Below, one piece after another: positions 16,300 through 24,066 of a stretch of 33,593 nt of DNA. This stretch comes from Dehalococcoidia bacterium (GTDB taxonomy: Bacteria > Chloroflexota > Dehalococcoidia > Dehalococcoidales > BS750m-G39). Below the pieces are notes generated by a model. That model was not told the origin of the DNA. It searched no databases and worked only from the letters and a program-made list of their open reading frames with translations. Numbering within the stretch: the stretch's first letter is position 1; each line of letters opens with the position of its first letter. The position numbers and the translations under genes were made by a program. The stretch lies in contig JAUWZG010000002.1 of the NCBI GenBank assembly GCA_030615425.1, forward strand, positions 1 through 33,593. Reading direction: 5' to 3'.

Positions 16300-17520
16300 A
16301 TGAAAAAGCGAAGCATCTTAACTTCTATCGATGTTGGAACCACTAAGGTATGCACCACTATAGCCGATATGGATGGTGGGGGTACTATCCGGGTTGTAGC
16401 CGTGGGTGTTACTCCATCCCTAGGCTTGCACAAGGGACTGGTGGTCAACATCAATGAAGCCAGAGAATCAGTCCGGGAATCAGTGAAGAAAGCGGAGCAA
16501 GCTAGCGGTTACAAGGTGGAATCAGCCTACGTCGGCGTAACCGGCAGGCATGTCAGCTCGCTGAATAACCGGGCGGTGGTAGCCATTACTCGTAATGACC
16601 GGCTGGTGCGTTCTGATGACCTGAGGCGAGTCCTAACAACTGCCCGGAGCATTAGGGTTCCTGTCGATAGAAGGCTACTCCATGTTATTCCTCGTGGTTA
16701 TGCCGTTGATGGTCAATCAGGAGTCAAGAACCCGATAGGAATGCATGGCTTCAGACTGGATGTGGAGGCGCATATCATCACCGCCGCCGTAACTTCGGTT
16801 CAGAATCTGGTAAAGTGCATCCGGGGCATCGGCATTGATATCGACGACCTTATTCTGGAGCCTTTAGCCAGTAGCGAGGCGGTACTCACTGGGGACGAGA
16901 AGCAGGTGGGCGTCATACTGGCTGACATAGGAGGTGGTACCACCGATATCGCCATCTTCAGGGAGGGGAGTATCTGGCATACCGCCATTCTACCGGTAGC
17001 CGGTTATCAAATCACCAGGGACATTGCTATTGGTCTGGGGCTGCCGTTTGATGTGGCCGAGGAGATGAAAAAGAAGTATGGCAGTGTTACCCCCGTTTAT
17101 GAAACCAGGGGGGGTAGCGGCAGCGATACCCTGATGACCAATGGACATGGTGTCTCTCACCAAGACCTGTGTGACATTATCCGAGCTAGGGTAGAGGAAG
17201 TCCTAAGGCTTATCGTGCTTGAGATGCCAAACTCTGAATATGAAACATTAGTCCCTGATGGTCTAGTGCTCACCGGCGGCAGCGCTAACCTGGCTGGCAT
17301 AGAAACCCTGGGGCGCAATACATTGCAGCTCCCGGTAAGGGTAGGCGTTCCCGGCAATATATATGGCATCGCTGACACCCTTCATGACCCGGCATATGCC
17401 ACCAGCGTTGGTCTGCTATTGTGGGGAGCAAAACATAGGGAAATGCAAACCTGGCAGCGTCACGGCCTTGGCTTAGGTTTGCGACGCTTCATGACCCGAA
17501 TTTTTGGTATGTTCCACTAG
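16300..17520 (+). CDS. ftsA: Cell division protein FtsA
   Basis: A 406-residue actin-like ATPase that anchors FtsZ to the membrane. It begins SILTSIDVGTTKVCTTIA (phosphate 1 loop), has the 1C subdomain after GLHKGLVVNI, the phosphate 2 motif LADIGGGTTDIAIF and the adenosine motif LVLTGGSANLAGI. The C-terminus LGLRRFMTRIFGMFH is a basic amphipathic helix suited to membrane binding. A strong ribosome site (AAGGAGGGGG) precedes the ATG. It lies 42 bp upstream of ftsZ. FtsA is retained although no peptidoglycan-synthesis gene is present in the cluster. Confidence 0.94.
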   Translation: MKKRSILTSIDVGTTKVCTTIADMDGGGTIRVVAVGVTPSLGLHKGLVVNINEARESVRESVKKAEQASGYKVESAYVGVTGRHVSSLNNRAVVAITRNDRLVRSDDLRRVLTTARSIRVPVDRRLLHVIPRGYAVDGQSGVKNPIGMHGFRLDVEAHIITAAVTSVQNLVKCIRGIGIDIDDLILEPLASSEAVLTGDEKQVGVILADIGGGTTDIAIFREGSIWHTAILPVAGYQITRDIAIGLGLPFDVAEEMKKKYGSVTPVYETRGGSGSDTLMTNGHGVSHQDLCDIIRARVEEVLRLIVLEMPNSEYETLVPDGLVLTGGSANLAGIETLGRNTLQLPVRVGVPGNIYGIADTLHDPAYATSVGLLLWGAKHREMQTWQRHGLGLGLRRFMTRIFGMFH

Positions 17521-17562
17521 CTGTAGTTTCTTAAGCTAAGTGGTAAAGAAAGGAGGGGGAAA

Positions 17563-18687
17563 ATGGCAAAAACAACCTTCAGTCCTAACCCAGCTAAGAT
17601 TAAGGTTTGCGGCTTGGGTGGCGGTGGCTGTAACGCTGTAACCCGCATGGTCAGGGAGCAAATCCAGGGGGTGGAGTTCATTGGCATGAATACCGATGCC
17701 CAGGCTCTGTCTATCACCGAAGCCCCTGTCCGTGTCCAGCTTGGAGAGAAGCTCACCAGAGGATTAGGAGTAGGCGGCGACCATGTCATGGGTCAGAAGG
17801 CAGCTGAAGAAAACCGTGACGAACTCACTGAACTTCTCTCAGGAGCGGATATGGTATTTATCACCTGCGGTATGGGTGGCGGCACCGGCACTGGGGCAGC
17901 CCCGGTGGTGGCTGAGATAGGTAAGCAGACAGGGGCTTTGACCATTGCCGTGGTCACCAAGCCTTTCACCTTTGAAGGTGTCCACCGCACCGAGGTGTCT
18001 GAGGATGGTATTGTTCGCCTCCTGGGCAAGGTTGACACCCTTATCATTATCCCTAACGACCGCTTGCTTGACCTCTGTGACCAGAAGACAGTGGTAGATA
18101 ACGCCTTTAAGCTAGCTGATGATGTGCTGCGCCACGGAGTTCAGGCTATTGCCGAGGTTATCACTGTCCCCGGGCTGATTAATCTTGACTTTGCTGATGT
18201 TAAGGCAGTGATGAAGGACGCTGGTCCAGCCTGGATGTCCATGGGCGTGGGTTCAAGTAAGAGCCGAGCTGCCGATGCGGCTAACGAAGCCTTGGCTAGC
18301 CCCTTGTTAGATGTTTCTGTTGAGGGGGCAAAGGGCGTGTTATTCAATGTTGCTGGCGGCACTGGACTTACCCTGTTTGAGGTTAATGAAGCGGCTGATG
18401 TAATAAAGCAAGCCGTAGACCCTGAGGCTAACATCATTTTTGGCGTGGTTCAGGACCCCAGTATGGGGGATGAGGTAAGGATCACCTTGATTGCCACCGG
18501 CTTTGCCTCCAAGTTAGGATTGGCAGGGGTCAGTCGAGAAGATGAGTTTATGCAGCTACTTAAGGGCTTGAAGAGCGAAGAGGAACTAGATACCCCTGCT
18601 TTCCTGCGTCGTCCCTTGTTTAGCCATCGGCGCCAACCAATAACCCAGTCAACTAAACTTATTAAGACTCCGCCTGGCGTACCCTAG
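17563..18687 (+). CDS. ftsZ: Cell division GTPase FtsZ
   Basis: A 374-residue tubulin homologue that polymerises into the division ring. The GTP-binding domain has VCGLGGGGCNAV and the tubulin signature GGGTGTGA (105-112); the T7 loop region NLDFADVKAVM is intact. The C-terminal linker is short, and LDTPAFLRRP (about 342-351) corresponds to the conserved peptide that binds FtsA and SepF. A basic tail of about 20 residues follows it. Ribosome site AAAGGAGGGGG is strong. Last gene of the mraZ operon, followed by an intrinsic terminator. Confidence 0.97.
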   Translation: MAKTTFSPNPAKIKVCGLGGGGCNAVTRMVREQIQGVEFIGMNTDAQALSITEAPVRVQLGEKLTRGLGVGGDHVMGQKAAEENRDELTELLSGADMVFITCGMGGGTGTGAAPVVAEIGKQTGALTIAVVTKPFTFEGVHRTEVSEDGIVRLLGKVDTLIIIPNDRLLDLCDQKTVVDNAFKLADDVLRHGVQAIAEVITVPGLINLDFADVKAVMKDAGPAWMSMGVGSSKSRAADAANEALASPLLDVSVEGAKGVLFNVAGGTGLTLFEVNEAADVIKQAVDPEANIIFGVVQDPSMGDEVRITLIATGFASKLGLAGVSREDEFMQLLKGLKSEEELDTPAFLRRPLFSHRRQPITQSTKLIKTPPGVP

Positions 18688-18726
18688 TGGTAAAGCTCCT
18701 TGGGAATCTACTAACCCTGCCAGGCT

Positions 18727-18761
18727 AAAGGCTGTAGGTGTTTTTGCTCTACAGCCTTTTT
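18727..18761 (+). terminator. Intrinsic terminator after ftsZ
   Basis: AAAGGCTGTAG (18727-18737) pairs with CTACAGCCTTT (18749-18759) in a perfect 11-bp stem with an 11-nt loop, ending in a T run at 18757-18761. It lies 40 bp after the ftsZ stop and insulates the division operon from the next gene. Confidence 0.9.
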
Positions 18762-18828
18762 GTAGAAGGAGTGAAAATATTGCTTTTCCAAGTCAAGAGG
18801 TATAAACTTTGCGGAGAGGGGCTTTCTG

Positions 18829-19398
18829 ATGCGTGATTACGATATTCGGACCGCGCTAAAGCAGAAGCTAGAGTCTATTAATGCCAGAGAGCCAGATACA
18901 CTTATAATTGATGAAGTTGGTCTTTGCAAAGGTGCTGTGAGGGTGGATATTGCAGTTGTAAATGGCACCTTTAACGGCTATGAAATAAAAAGTGAACGAG
19001 ACACACTTGAGCGTCTACCATTGCAGGAAGAAGTCTACAGTAGGACTTTTGACACTGTTACTATTGTCACAAGTGGGCGCCATGTAAATAAAATCACGGA
19101 TAGGATCCCCTGTTGGTGGGGTATAACCGAGGCTTTAATGAGGAGGGGTGAGGTCTGTTTTCAGGTCATCCGCCAGCCAGAACTTAATCCATACATTGAT
19201 CCATTTTCACTAGTACAGCTTCTGTGGCGTGATGAATCACTCAAAGTACTTAAAGAACGTGGTCTAGCCGAGGGGATGTTAAGCAAGCCTCGTCGTGCTT
19301 TGTGGCAGAGGATTGTCGACAACCTTTCTGTTGAAGAGCTGCGTGAAGTCGTGAGAGAGCGCCTCAAAGCCCGGGGAAACTGGCGATCTGCTCAGTAA
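18829..19398 (+). CDS. sce7726-family protein, PD-(D/E)xK nuclease-like
   Basis: A 189-residue protein with the sce7726-family pattern: an N-terminal helix and IIDEVGL, then RVDIAVVNGTFNGYEIKSE and a following DTLERLPLQEEVYSRTFD. Glu29, Asp40, Glu52 and Lys54 (YEIKS) form a good PD-(D/E)xK metal-nuclease signature, so DNA cleavage is likely but unproven. The C-terminal third (KPRRALWQRIVDNLSVEELREVVRERLK) is helical and basic. GGAGAGGGGC precedes the ATG. The gene runs tail to tail with the Beta-family gene, overlapping it by 35 bp. It follows the ftsZ terminator as an independent unit. Families of this name are often found beside Beta/sce7725-type genes in accessory DNA. Confidence 0.82.
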   Translation: MRDYDIRTALKQKLESINAREPDTLIIDEVGLCKGAVRVDIAVVNGTFNGYEIKSERDTLERLPLQEEVYSRTFDTVTIVTSGRHVNKITDRIPCWWGITEALMRRGEVCFQVIRQPELNPYIDPFSLVQLLWRDESLKVLKERGLAEGMLSKPRRALWQRIVDNLSVEELREVVRERLKARGNWRSAQ

Positions 19399-20407
19399 CG
19401 AACGTTAAATGGTGATTTATTCCAATAGTCACCCATTGTCCTGGATTACCAGTATCGTAAGCGTGAGTAGAGCATTCATAAATACGGCTGTCCCCCCAAC
19501 TAAATTCTTCTCCACTGAATTCAGATTGCCCCACTAGTAAACGACACACGTCGTGAAATGCAGCCCAATCCCCCTTATCCCATCTTATGAATATCCATTC
19601 AGCTTCAGTTGCATATTTTATTTTTGGAGCAATTTCGACGTACCTGAAATCTATTTCGGGAAATTCAGGGTGAACAATCGTATAATCACCAAAGATAGGC
19701 ATACGTTCAACCATTTTGTTGGATTTAAGAGTCGACCATACTAACCATTCAGACCGTGGTAGTTTGTGAACTGACTTTATAGCGCGAGGAAGACTGGCTG
19801 GAAATGCTGTACCTGAGATGACTAAATTACGGAAATCTTTTAATTTCGCTAATTTATTAATTGTAGTAGTAGCAGAGGTGACTATAGTCCCAGATTGGCT
19901 TGGGAGGAAGGTGCCAAAATCTAACAGAATATCTACCTCATCATAAGACAAATCAAATTCTGAAATCAGTTTTTCTATATTTTGATTTAATTCCTGTAAG
20001 TTTAACCAATCTATACTTTCCAAGCGGACACAAACACCGTGTGACTGTTGCTTGATTGATGACTGAATAATTTCTTGATATCTAGTGGAGCGCCTTAAGC
20101 CAGTTACTGGTATGAATTTGTACTCTTTTTCTTGGCTGCGATTGAGTGCGTATATAAAGTTGATAAGAGCTTCATCAGCGTTTGATGATAAGTAGTCCCT
20201 ATCGATATCTAGATAAAGAGGTAGGTGTTTTTCCCAGCTATTTTCTATTTGCCCAATAGTGCGTTCGAGTAAACTCTGTGTGTCTCTTGGTTGCATCTCA
20301 AATAATGGCACCATATTTTCTTTAAGATCTGAGTTTAAATTCCGCAAAGCCATACACTCACTTTGTTTCGCCTTCAGAATAGGCACATAGTGTTTATGGC
20401 CAAACAT
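19364..20407 (-). CDS. Beta-family protein (phage beta / sce7725-like)
   Basis: A 347-residue protein whose N-terminus (HKHYVPILKAKQSECMAL, then MVPLFEM) matches the Beta-family opening of Y-x-P-I-L-K-x-K-Q plus PLFE. Other family-like blocks are YKFIPVTGLRRS, VCVRLES, EVDILLDFG and, at the end, QWVTIGINHHLTFV. No catalytic motif is certain. Beta proteins occur in phages and accessory islands, some in defence cassettes. The start is ATG 20407, with GGGGGAGGG just ahead; the upstream TTG at 20434 is rejected. Visibly AT-richer than its neighbours (many A/T-ending codons), a sign of transfer. It converges on the sce7726-family gene with a 35-bp overlap. Confidence 0.75.
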   Translation of the reverse strand: MFGHKHYVPILKAKQSECMALRNLNSDLKENMVPLFEMQPRDTQSLLERTIGQIENSWEKHLPLYLDIDRDYLSSNADEALINFIYALNRSQEKEYKFIPVTGLRRSTRYQEIIQSSIKQQSHGVCVRLESIDWLNLQELNQNIEKLISEFDLSYDEVDILLDFGTFLPSQSGTIVTSATTTINKLAKLKDFRNLVISGTAFPASLPRAIKSVHKLPRSEWLVWSTLKSNKMVERMPIFGDYTIVHPEFPEIDFRYVEIAPKIKYATEAEWIFIRWDKGDWAAFHDVCRLLVGQSEFSGEEFSWGDSRIYECSTHAYDTGNPGQWVTIGINHHLTFVTEQIASFPGL

Positions 20408-20477
20408 AGTTCCCTCCCCCATTTTTCCCGGCAAATAAGACCTTCGCCAAGCTAACTATTCAGTATAGTCTAAGTCT

Positions 20478-20505
20478 AGTATACCACTCAGATATGATAA
20501 GTCAA
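20478..20505 (-). promoter_or_regulatory. Promoter of the Beta-family gene
   Basis: On the reverse strand, TTGACT (20505-20500) and TATACT (20483-20478) are 16 bp apart, leaving a leader of about 65 nt before the ATG. A second TATACT lies 16 bp further on. Confidence 0.5.
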
Positions 20506-20551
20506 TCTGTTAGAGACAGCCTTCTTTTTTCCTTTTTGGCTAAATAACCCC

Positions 20552-20605
20552 TTGACAAATACTATATATTGTGGTATGTTAGCTCCGTTGCACTATATGA
20601 TGTGG
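20552..20605 (+). promoter_or_regulatory. nrdR-nrdJ promoter with two NrdR boxes
   Basis: Two 16-bp boxes, ATACTATATATTGTGG (20559-20574) and GCACTATATGATGTGG (20590-20605), match the NrdR consensus (acaCtATATatTGTgt). Their starts are 31 bp apart, about three helix turns, as in known NrdR targets. A -35 TTGACA (20552-20557) and a weak -10 TATGTT (20575-20580) place box 1 exactly in the 17-bp spacer. NrdR would thus repress its own gene and nrdJ when ATP/dATP is plentiful. Confidence 0.85.
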
Positions 20606-20614
20606 TGATTGCTG

Positions 20615-21184
20615 ATGAATTGCCCCTATTGTGGTCATGCTGAAGACAAGGTTATAGATTCTCGTGAGGTCAACGACGGGATACGCCGCCGGCGTCAGTG
20701 CCTGGGCTGTGGCTCTCGTTTTACCACCTATGAGCGGTTGCAACCAGCTAGCCTGTTTGTGATTAAAAAGGATGAGAGGCGGGAGGAATTCAACCGGGAC
20801 AAGCTACTAACCGGTATTCGCAAGGCTTGTGAAAAACGACCCTTGCCCACTGGCACTGTGGATAAGCTGGTTGATGATATAGAGGCTGAGCTTTACCAGG
20901 GGGGCAAGGCGGAGATACCCAGTGCCGTCATTGGTGACATGGTAATGGAACGGCTAAAGGTTCTGGACCACATTGCCTATATCCGTTTTGCCAGCGTCTA
21001 CCGGGAATTTGCTGACATCACGGCGCTGAAAGAGGAGGTAGATACCCTGCTCGAGACGAGAGCCGAAGCGTCCCACCCTTCCAACCAATTGCCCTTACTG
21101 CCCACCGAGGAACTGGCTGGGGTGGTTAAGGGGCGGCGGGCAGGCCAGAAGAAGGGCAGAGCTAAGAGGGGGAGCCGAACATGA
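20615..21184 (+). CDS. nrdR: Ribonucleotide reductase repressor NrdR
   Basis: This protein of about 189 residues has an N-terminal zinc ribbon (MNCPYCGHAEDKVIDSRE, then RRQCLGCGSRFTTYER, four cysteines) followed by an ATP-cone (FVIKKDERREEFNRDKLLTGI to ADITALKEEVDTL). It senses ATP and dATP and represses RNR genes. Typical NrdR is 150-160 residues; this one has an extra basic tail of about 35 residues ending KGRRAGQKKGRAKRGSR, which could strengthen DNA binding. Start ATG 20615, with GGTGA 7 nt ahead; the TTG two codons earlier is rejected. It overlaps nrdJ by 4 bp, so the repressor and its target are one transcript. Confidence 0.95.
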   Translation: MNCPYCGHAEDKVIDSREVNDGIRRRRQCLGCGSRFTTYERLQPASLFVIKKDERREEFNRDKLLTGIRKACEKRPLPTGTVDKLVDDIEAELYQGGKAEIPSAVIGDMVMERLKVLDHIAYIRFASVYREFADITALKEEVDTLLETRAEASHPSNQLPLLPTEELAGVVKGRRAGQKKGRAKRGSRT

Positions 21185-23751
21185 GCCCAGCTAATCAATC
21201 ATCCAGCCAGCCACTGGTTAATCGCACCCGGATTGCGCGGGCTATTTTTGCCGCCGCCGAGTCAATGGGCATACCGGATAGAAAGCAGATAGAACAGCTC
21301 ACGGCTCAGGTTATTGAGCGCCTGGAACAGACACCGTCCCTGCTGGCGACGGAACGCATGGAGCAGCCACTACCGGGGATGGAGGACCTGGTGCCCCAGT
21401 CCCGCCGGCCGAGTCGCCTGCCCACCGATGCTGAAATCCAGGCTATGGTCATGGAAATCTTACAGGCGGAACAGCCAGCCGAGCGAGAGGAGGTCAAGCC
21501 CGAGATGGAATCAACCACTGTGGTCAGACCCAAGGTTCAGCCCCCATCGGGCATCAATCTCACCGAAAACGCAGTTCATGTTTTGGAAAAAAGGTATCTG
21601 AAGAGAGATAAACAGGGGCAAGTCATTGAGACACCGGAGGAGATGTTGCGCCGTGTGGCGCAGGCTGTTGCCTCTGCCGAGCTTATCTATGACCCCAAGG
21701 CAGATGTCAAGGCAAGAGAAGAGGAATTCTACCAGTTGATGGCGGACTTAGAGTTCCTGCCCAACTCGCCCACCCTGATGAATGCCGGGCGGGAGCTGGG
21801 TCAATTGTCAGCTTGCTTTGTCATTCCCGTTGGTGACTCAATGGAGTCCATCTTTGATGCCGTAAAATACACCGCCCTTATTCATAAGAGCGGCGGCGGC
21901 ACTGGCTTTTCCTTCAGCCATTTAAGACCTGAAGGCGACTTTGTTAAGTCCACCTCCGGGGTAGCCAGTGGCCCGGTCTCCTTCATGGAGGTGTTTGATA
22001 CCACCACCGATGTCACCAAGCAGGGGGGAACACGGCGGGGGGCAAACATGGGTATCTTAAGCGTTGACCACCCCGATATTATGAGGTTCATAACCGCCAA
22101 GGATAACTCCACTGCTTTGACTAACTTCAATATCTCGGTGGCGGCAACCACTGAGTTTATGGAGGCAGTCAAGGCTGGCACGGACTACGAGCTGATAAAT
22201 CCACGCACCAAAAAGGCGGTGGCTAAGCTCAATGCCAAAGAGGTGTTCGACAAGATAGTAGATATGGCGTGGAAGACCGGCGACCCCGGCATTGTCTTTA
22301 TTGACCAGATAAATAAGGATAACCCCACCCCCCATTTAGGCAAAATTGAATCTACCAACCCTTGCGGTGAGCAGCCCCTGCTCCCTTATGAGTCGTGTAA
22401 CCTGGGTTCTATCAATCTGGCTAAGATGTTGCGAACCACCAACGGGACTACGGAGATTGATTATCCCAGACTAGCTGAGGCAGTGAAAATTGCGGTCAGG
22501 TTCCTGGATAACGTCATTGATGTCAATAAATTCCCCCTGCCTCAGATAGAGGAGATGACTAAGAAATCGAGGAAGATTGGGCTGGGGGTGATGGGCTTTG
22601 CCGACATGTTAATCATGCTGGGCATCCCTTATGACTCGGAGAAGGCGCTAAAGGTTGGGACCGAGGTTATGCGCTTTATCCACGATGGGGCAGGTAAAGC
22701 GTCGGCGGGGTTAGCTGAGGAGCGAAGTGTTTTCCCCGCCTTTGCCGGCAGCATCTACGATGTGCCCGGGGGTCCTAAGATGAGAAATGCCTCCTGCACC
22801 ACCATCGCCCCCACCGGCACCTTAAGCATAATCGCCGGTTGCTCCAGTGGCATTGAGCCTCTTTTTGCCCTGAGCTATACCAGAAATATCCTGGATGGCG
22901 CCCAGCTGGTTGAGGTAAACCCCTATTTTGAGGAGGCAGCCAAGAGCGGGGATTTCTACTCTGACGAGTTGATGAAGCAGCTGGCTGGTGGAGCCAAGCT
23001 CCACGATATAGAGGGAGTCCCGGACAACGTTAAGCGGGTATTTGTTACCGCCCACGAACTAACCCCGGAATGGCATGTCAGGATGCAAGCCGCCTTTCAG
23101 AAGTCCACCGACAATGCCGTTTCCAAGACGGTCAACTTTCCCCGAGAGGCTACCAGAGAAGATATCGCCAAGGTTTATATGACGGCTTATGAAGAGGGAC
23201 TAAAAGGCATAACTATCTACCGGGATAGGAGCCGTGACGCCCAGGTACTGGTCGCTGGTGGGGAGGAGAAGGCTGAAGGTGCCGTGCTCACCCCCAGAAA
23301 ACGGTCAAAGGTAACCACTGGCGTCACCGAGAGGGTGACCACCGGCTGCGGGAACATGTATGTAACGGTGAACTCTGACGAGCAGGGGATATTTGAGGTC
23401 TTCTCTCATCTGGGCAAGGCGGGGGGCTGTGCCTCAGCCCAGCTTGAAGCCACCTGCCGCCTTATCTCCGTGGCGCTGAGAGCTGGGGTAGATGTTGCCG
23501 CGGTGGTGAAGCAGCTACGGGGTATCCGCTGTCCGTCTATTGTCTGGGAAGAGGGCAAGTCCATACTCTCCTGCGCCGATGCCATTGCCAGCGTCCTGGA
23601 AAAGCACATTGGCAACGAAGCCGCCCCGCCCCAGACGGAGGGCTACGGCTCAATCAAGAACCTTGCCGGGCAGTGCCCCGACTGCGGCAACCTGCTGGTC
23701 TATCAGGAAGGCTGCTACATCTGCCCCTCCTGCGGGTATACCAAGTGCTAG
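21181..23751 (+). CDS. nrdJ: Adenosylcobalamin-dependent ribonucleoside-diphosphate reductase (class II)
   Basis: An 856-residue enzyme that makes dNTP precursors with coenzyme B12, needing neither oxygen nor a glycyl radical. The first 60 residues resemble a worn ATP-cone, followed by a linker to about 125. The barrel has Cys212 (SACFVIPV), the thiyl-radical Cys395 and Glu397 in NPCGEQPL, and Cys406 (YESCNLGS), the same 11-residue cysteine spacing as in known NrdJ enzymes. A TSCPD domain (near 725-790) and a C-terminal zinc-ribbon-like tail (Cys832, 835, 848, 851, plus Cys845 and Cys856) follow. The start overlaps the nrdR stop. No cobalamin riboswitch is visible upstream. Confidence 0.96.
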   Translation: MSPANQSSSQPLVNRTRIARAIFAAAESMGIPDRKQIEQLTAQVIERLEQTPSLLATERMEQPLPGMEDLVPQSRRPSRLPTDAEIQAMVMEILQAEQPAEREEVKPEMESTTVVRPKVQPPSGINLTENAVHVLEKRYLKRDKQGQVIETPEEMLRRVAQAVASAELIYDPKADVKAREEEFYQLMADLEFLPNSPTLMNAGRELGQLSACFVIPVGDSMESIFDAVKYTALIHKSGGGTGFSFSHLRPEGDFVKSTSGVASGPVSFMEVFDTTTDVTKQGGTRRGANMGILSVDHPDIMRFITAKDNSTALTNFNISVAATTEFMEAVKAGTDYELINPRTKKAVAKLNAKEVFDKIVDMAWKTGDPGIVFIDQINKDNPTPHLGKIESTNPCGEQPLLPYESCNLGSINLAKMLRTTNGTTEIDYPRLAEAVKIAVRFLDNVIDVNKFPLPQIEEMTKKSRKIGLGVMGFADMLIMLGIPYDSEKALKVGTEVMRFIHDGAGKASAGLAEERSVFPAFAGSIYDVPGGPKMRNASCTTIAPTGTLSIIAGCSSGIEPLFALSYTRNILDGAQLVEVNPYFEEAAKSGDFYSDELMKQLAGGAKLHDIEGVPDNVKRVFVTAHELTPEWHVRMQAAFQKSTDNAVSKTVNFPREATREDIAKVYMTAYEEGLKGITIYRDRSRDAQVLVAGGEEKAEGAVLTPRKRSKVTTGVTERVTTGCGNMYVTVNSDEQGIFEVFSHLGKAGGCASAQLEATCRLISVALRAGVDVAAVVKQLRGIRCPSIVWEEGKSILSCADAIASVLEKHIGNEAAPPQTEGYGSIKNLAGQCPDCGNLLVYQEGCYICPSCGYTKC

Positions 23752-23790
23752 AAATACTAGGATTTTGAAACCTACCCCCCTGACCCCCTC

Positions 23791-23880
23791 CCCCATTTTT
23801 AACAGTTCTCTTTCTTCCCACCCAGCCCACCCTCATAGGCTTCGCCTCTAAAACTCTCCATGCCCCACCCTATAGGGGTT
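23791..23880 (+). repeat. C-rich intergenic repeat, copy 2 (left half only)
   Basis: TTCCCACCCAGCCCACCC begins at 23815 and continues through CTCATAGGCTTCGCCTC, the best-preserved version of the core shared with copies 1, 3 and 4. The AGGC-TTC-GCCT segment (23837-23847) is itself a small hairpin. The matching right arm (GGGCGGGTGGGTGGG) found in copies 1 and 4 is absent here, so this is a truncated or rearranged copy. Confidence 0.55.
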
Positions 23881-23932
23881 TCACCCTCTTTAAGACTCTC
23901 TAACCCCCACCCCTCGCTTTGTTCGGGTGTTT

Positions 23933-23957
23933 AAGAGGGGCGCTAGCCCCTCTTTTT
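23933..23957 (+). terminator. Intrinsic terminator after nrdJ
   Basis: AAGAGGGGC (23933-23941) pairs perfectly with GCCCCTCTT (23946-23954) around a GCTA loop, and a T run ends at 23957. It lies about 180 bp after the nrdJ stop, beyond the repeat, and can end the nrdR-nrdJ transcript. Confidence 0.75.
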
Positions 23958-23967
23958 GAAAAATCTT

Positions 23968-24007
23968 CCCCCTCCCTTGTCAAGGGAGGGGGATACAGGG
24001 GGTGGGT
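23968..24007. repeat. Palindromic intergenic repeat, second type, copy 1
   Basis: CCCCCTCCCTTG (23968-23979) pairs with CAAGGGAGGGGG (23981-23992), followed by an AGGGGGTGGG tail. The same design, with different stem bases, recurs at 32121-32162. It resembles REP-type short palindromes. Confidence 0.6.
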
Positions 24008-24066
24008 CACCATATTAAATTAAAATCGCATTTTTACCCCACAGGCTATATAATGAGACCGATATT

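Noticed and set aside
20408..20614. Cobalamin riboswitch before nrdR-nrdJ
   Set aside because: The region is short, AT-rich and explained by the promoter and NrdR boxes; no B12-box-like element is visible.
23761..24007. Possible CRISPR-like or tandem repeat array in the C-rich gap
   Set aside because: There are no equal-length direct repeats with regular spacers; the structure is inverted and dispersed.
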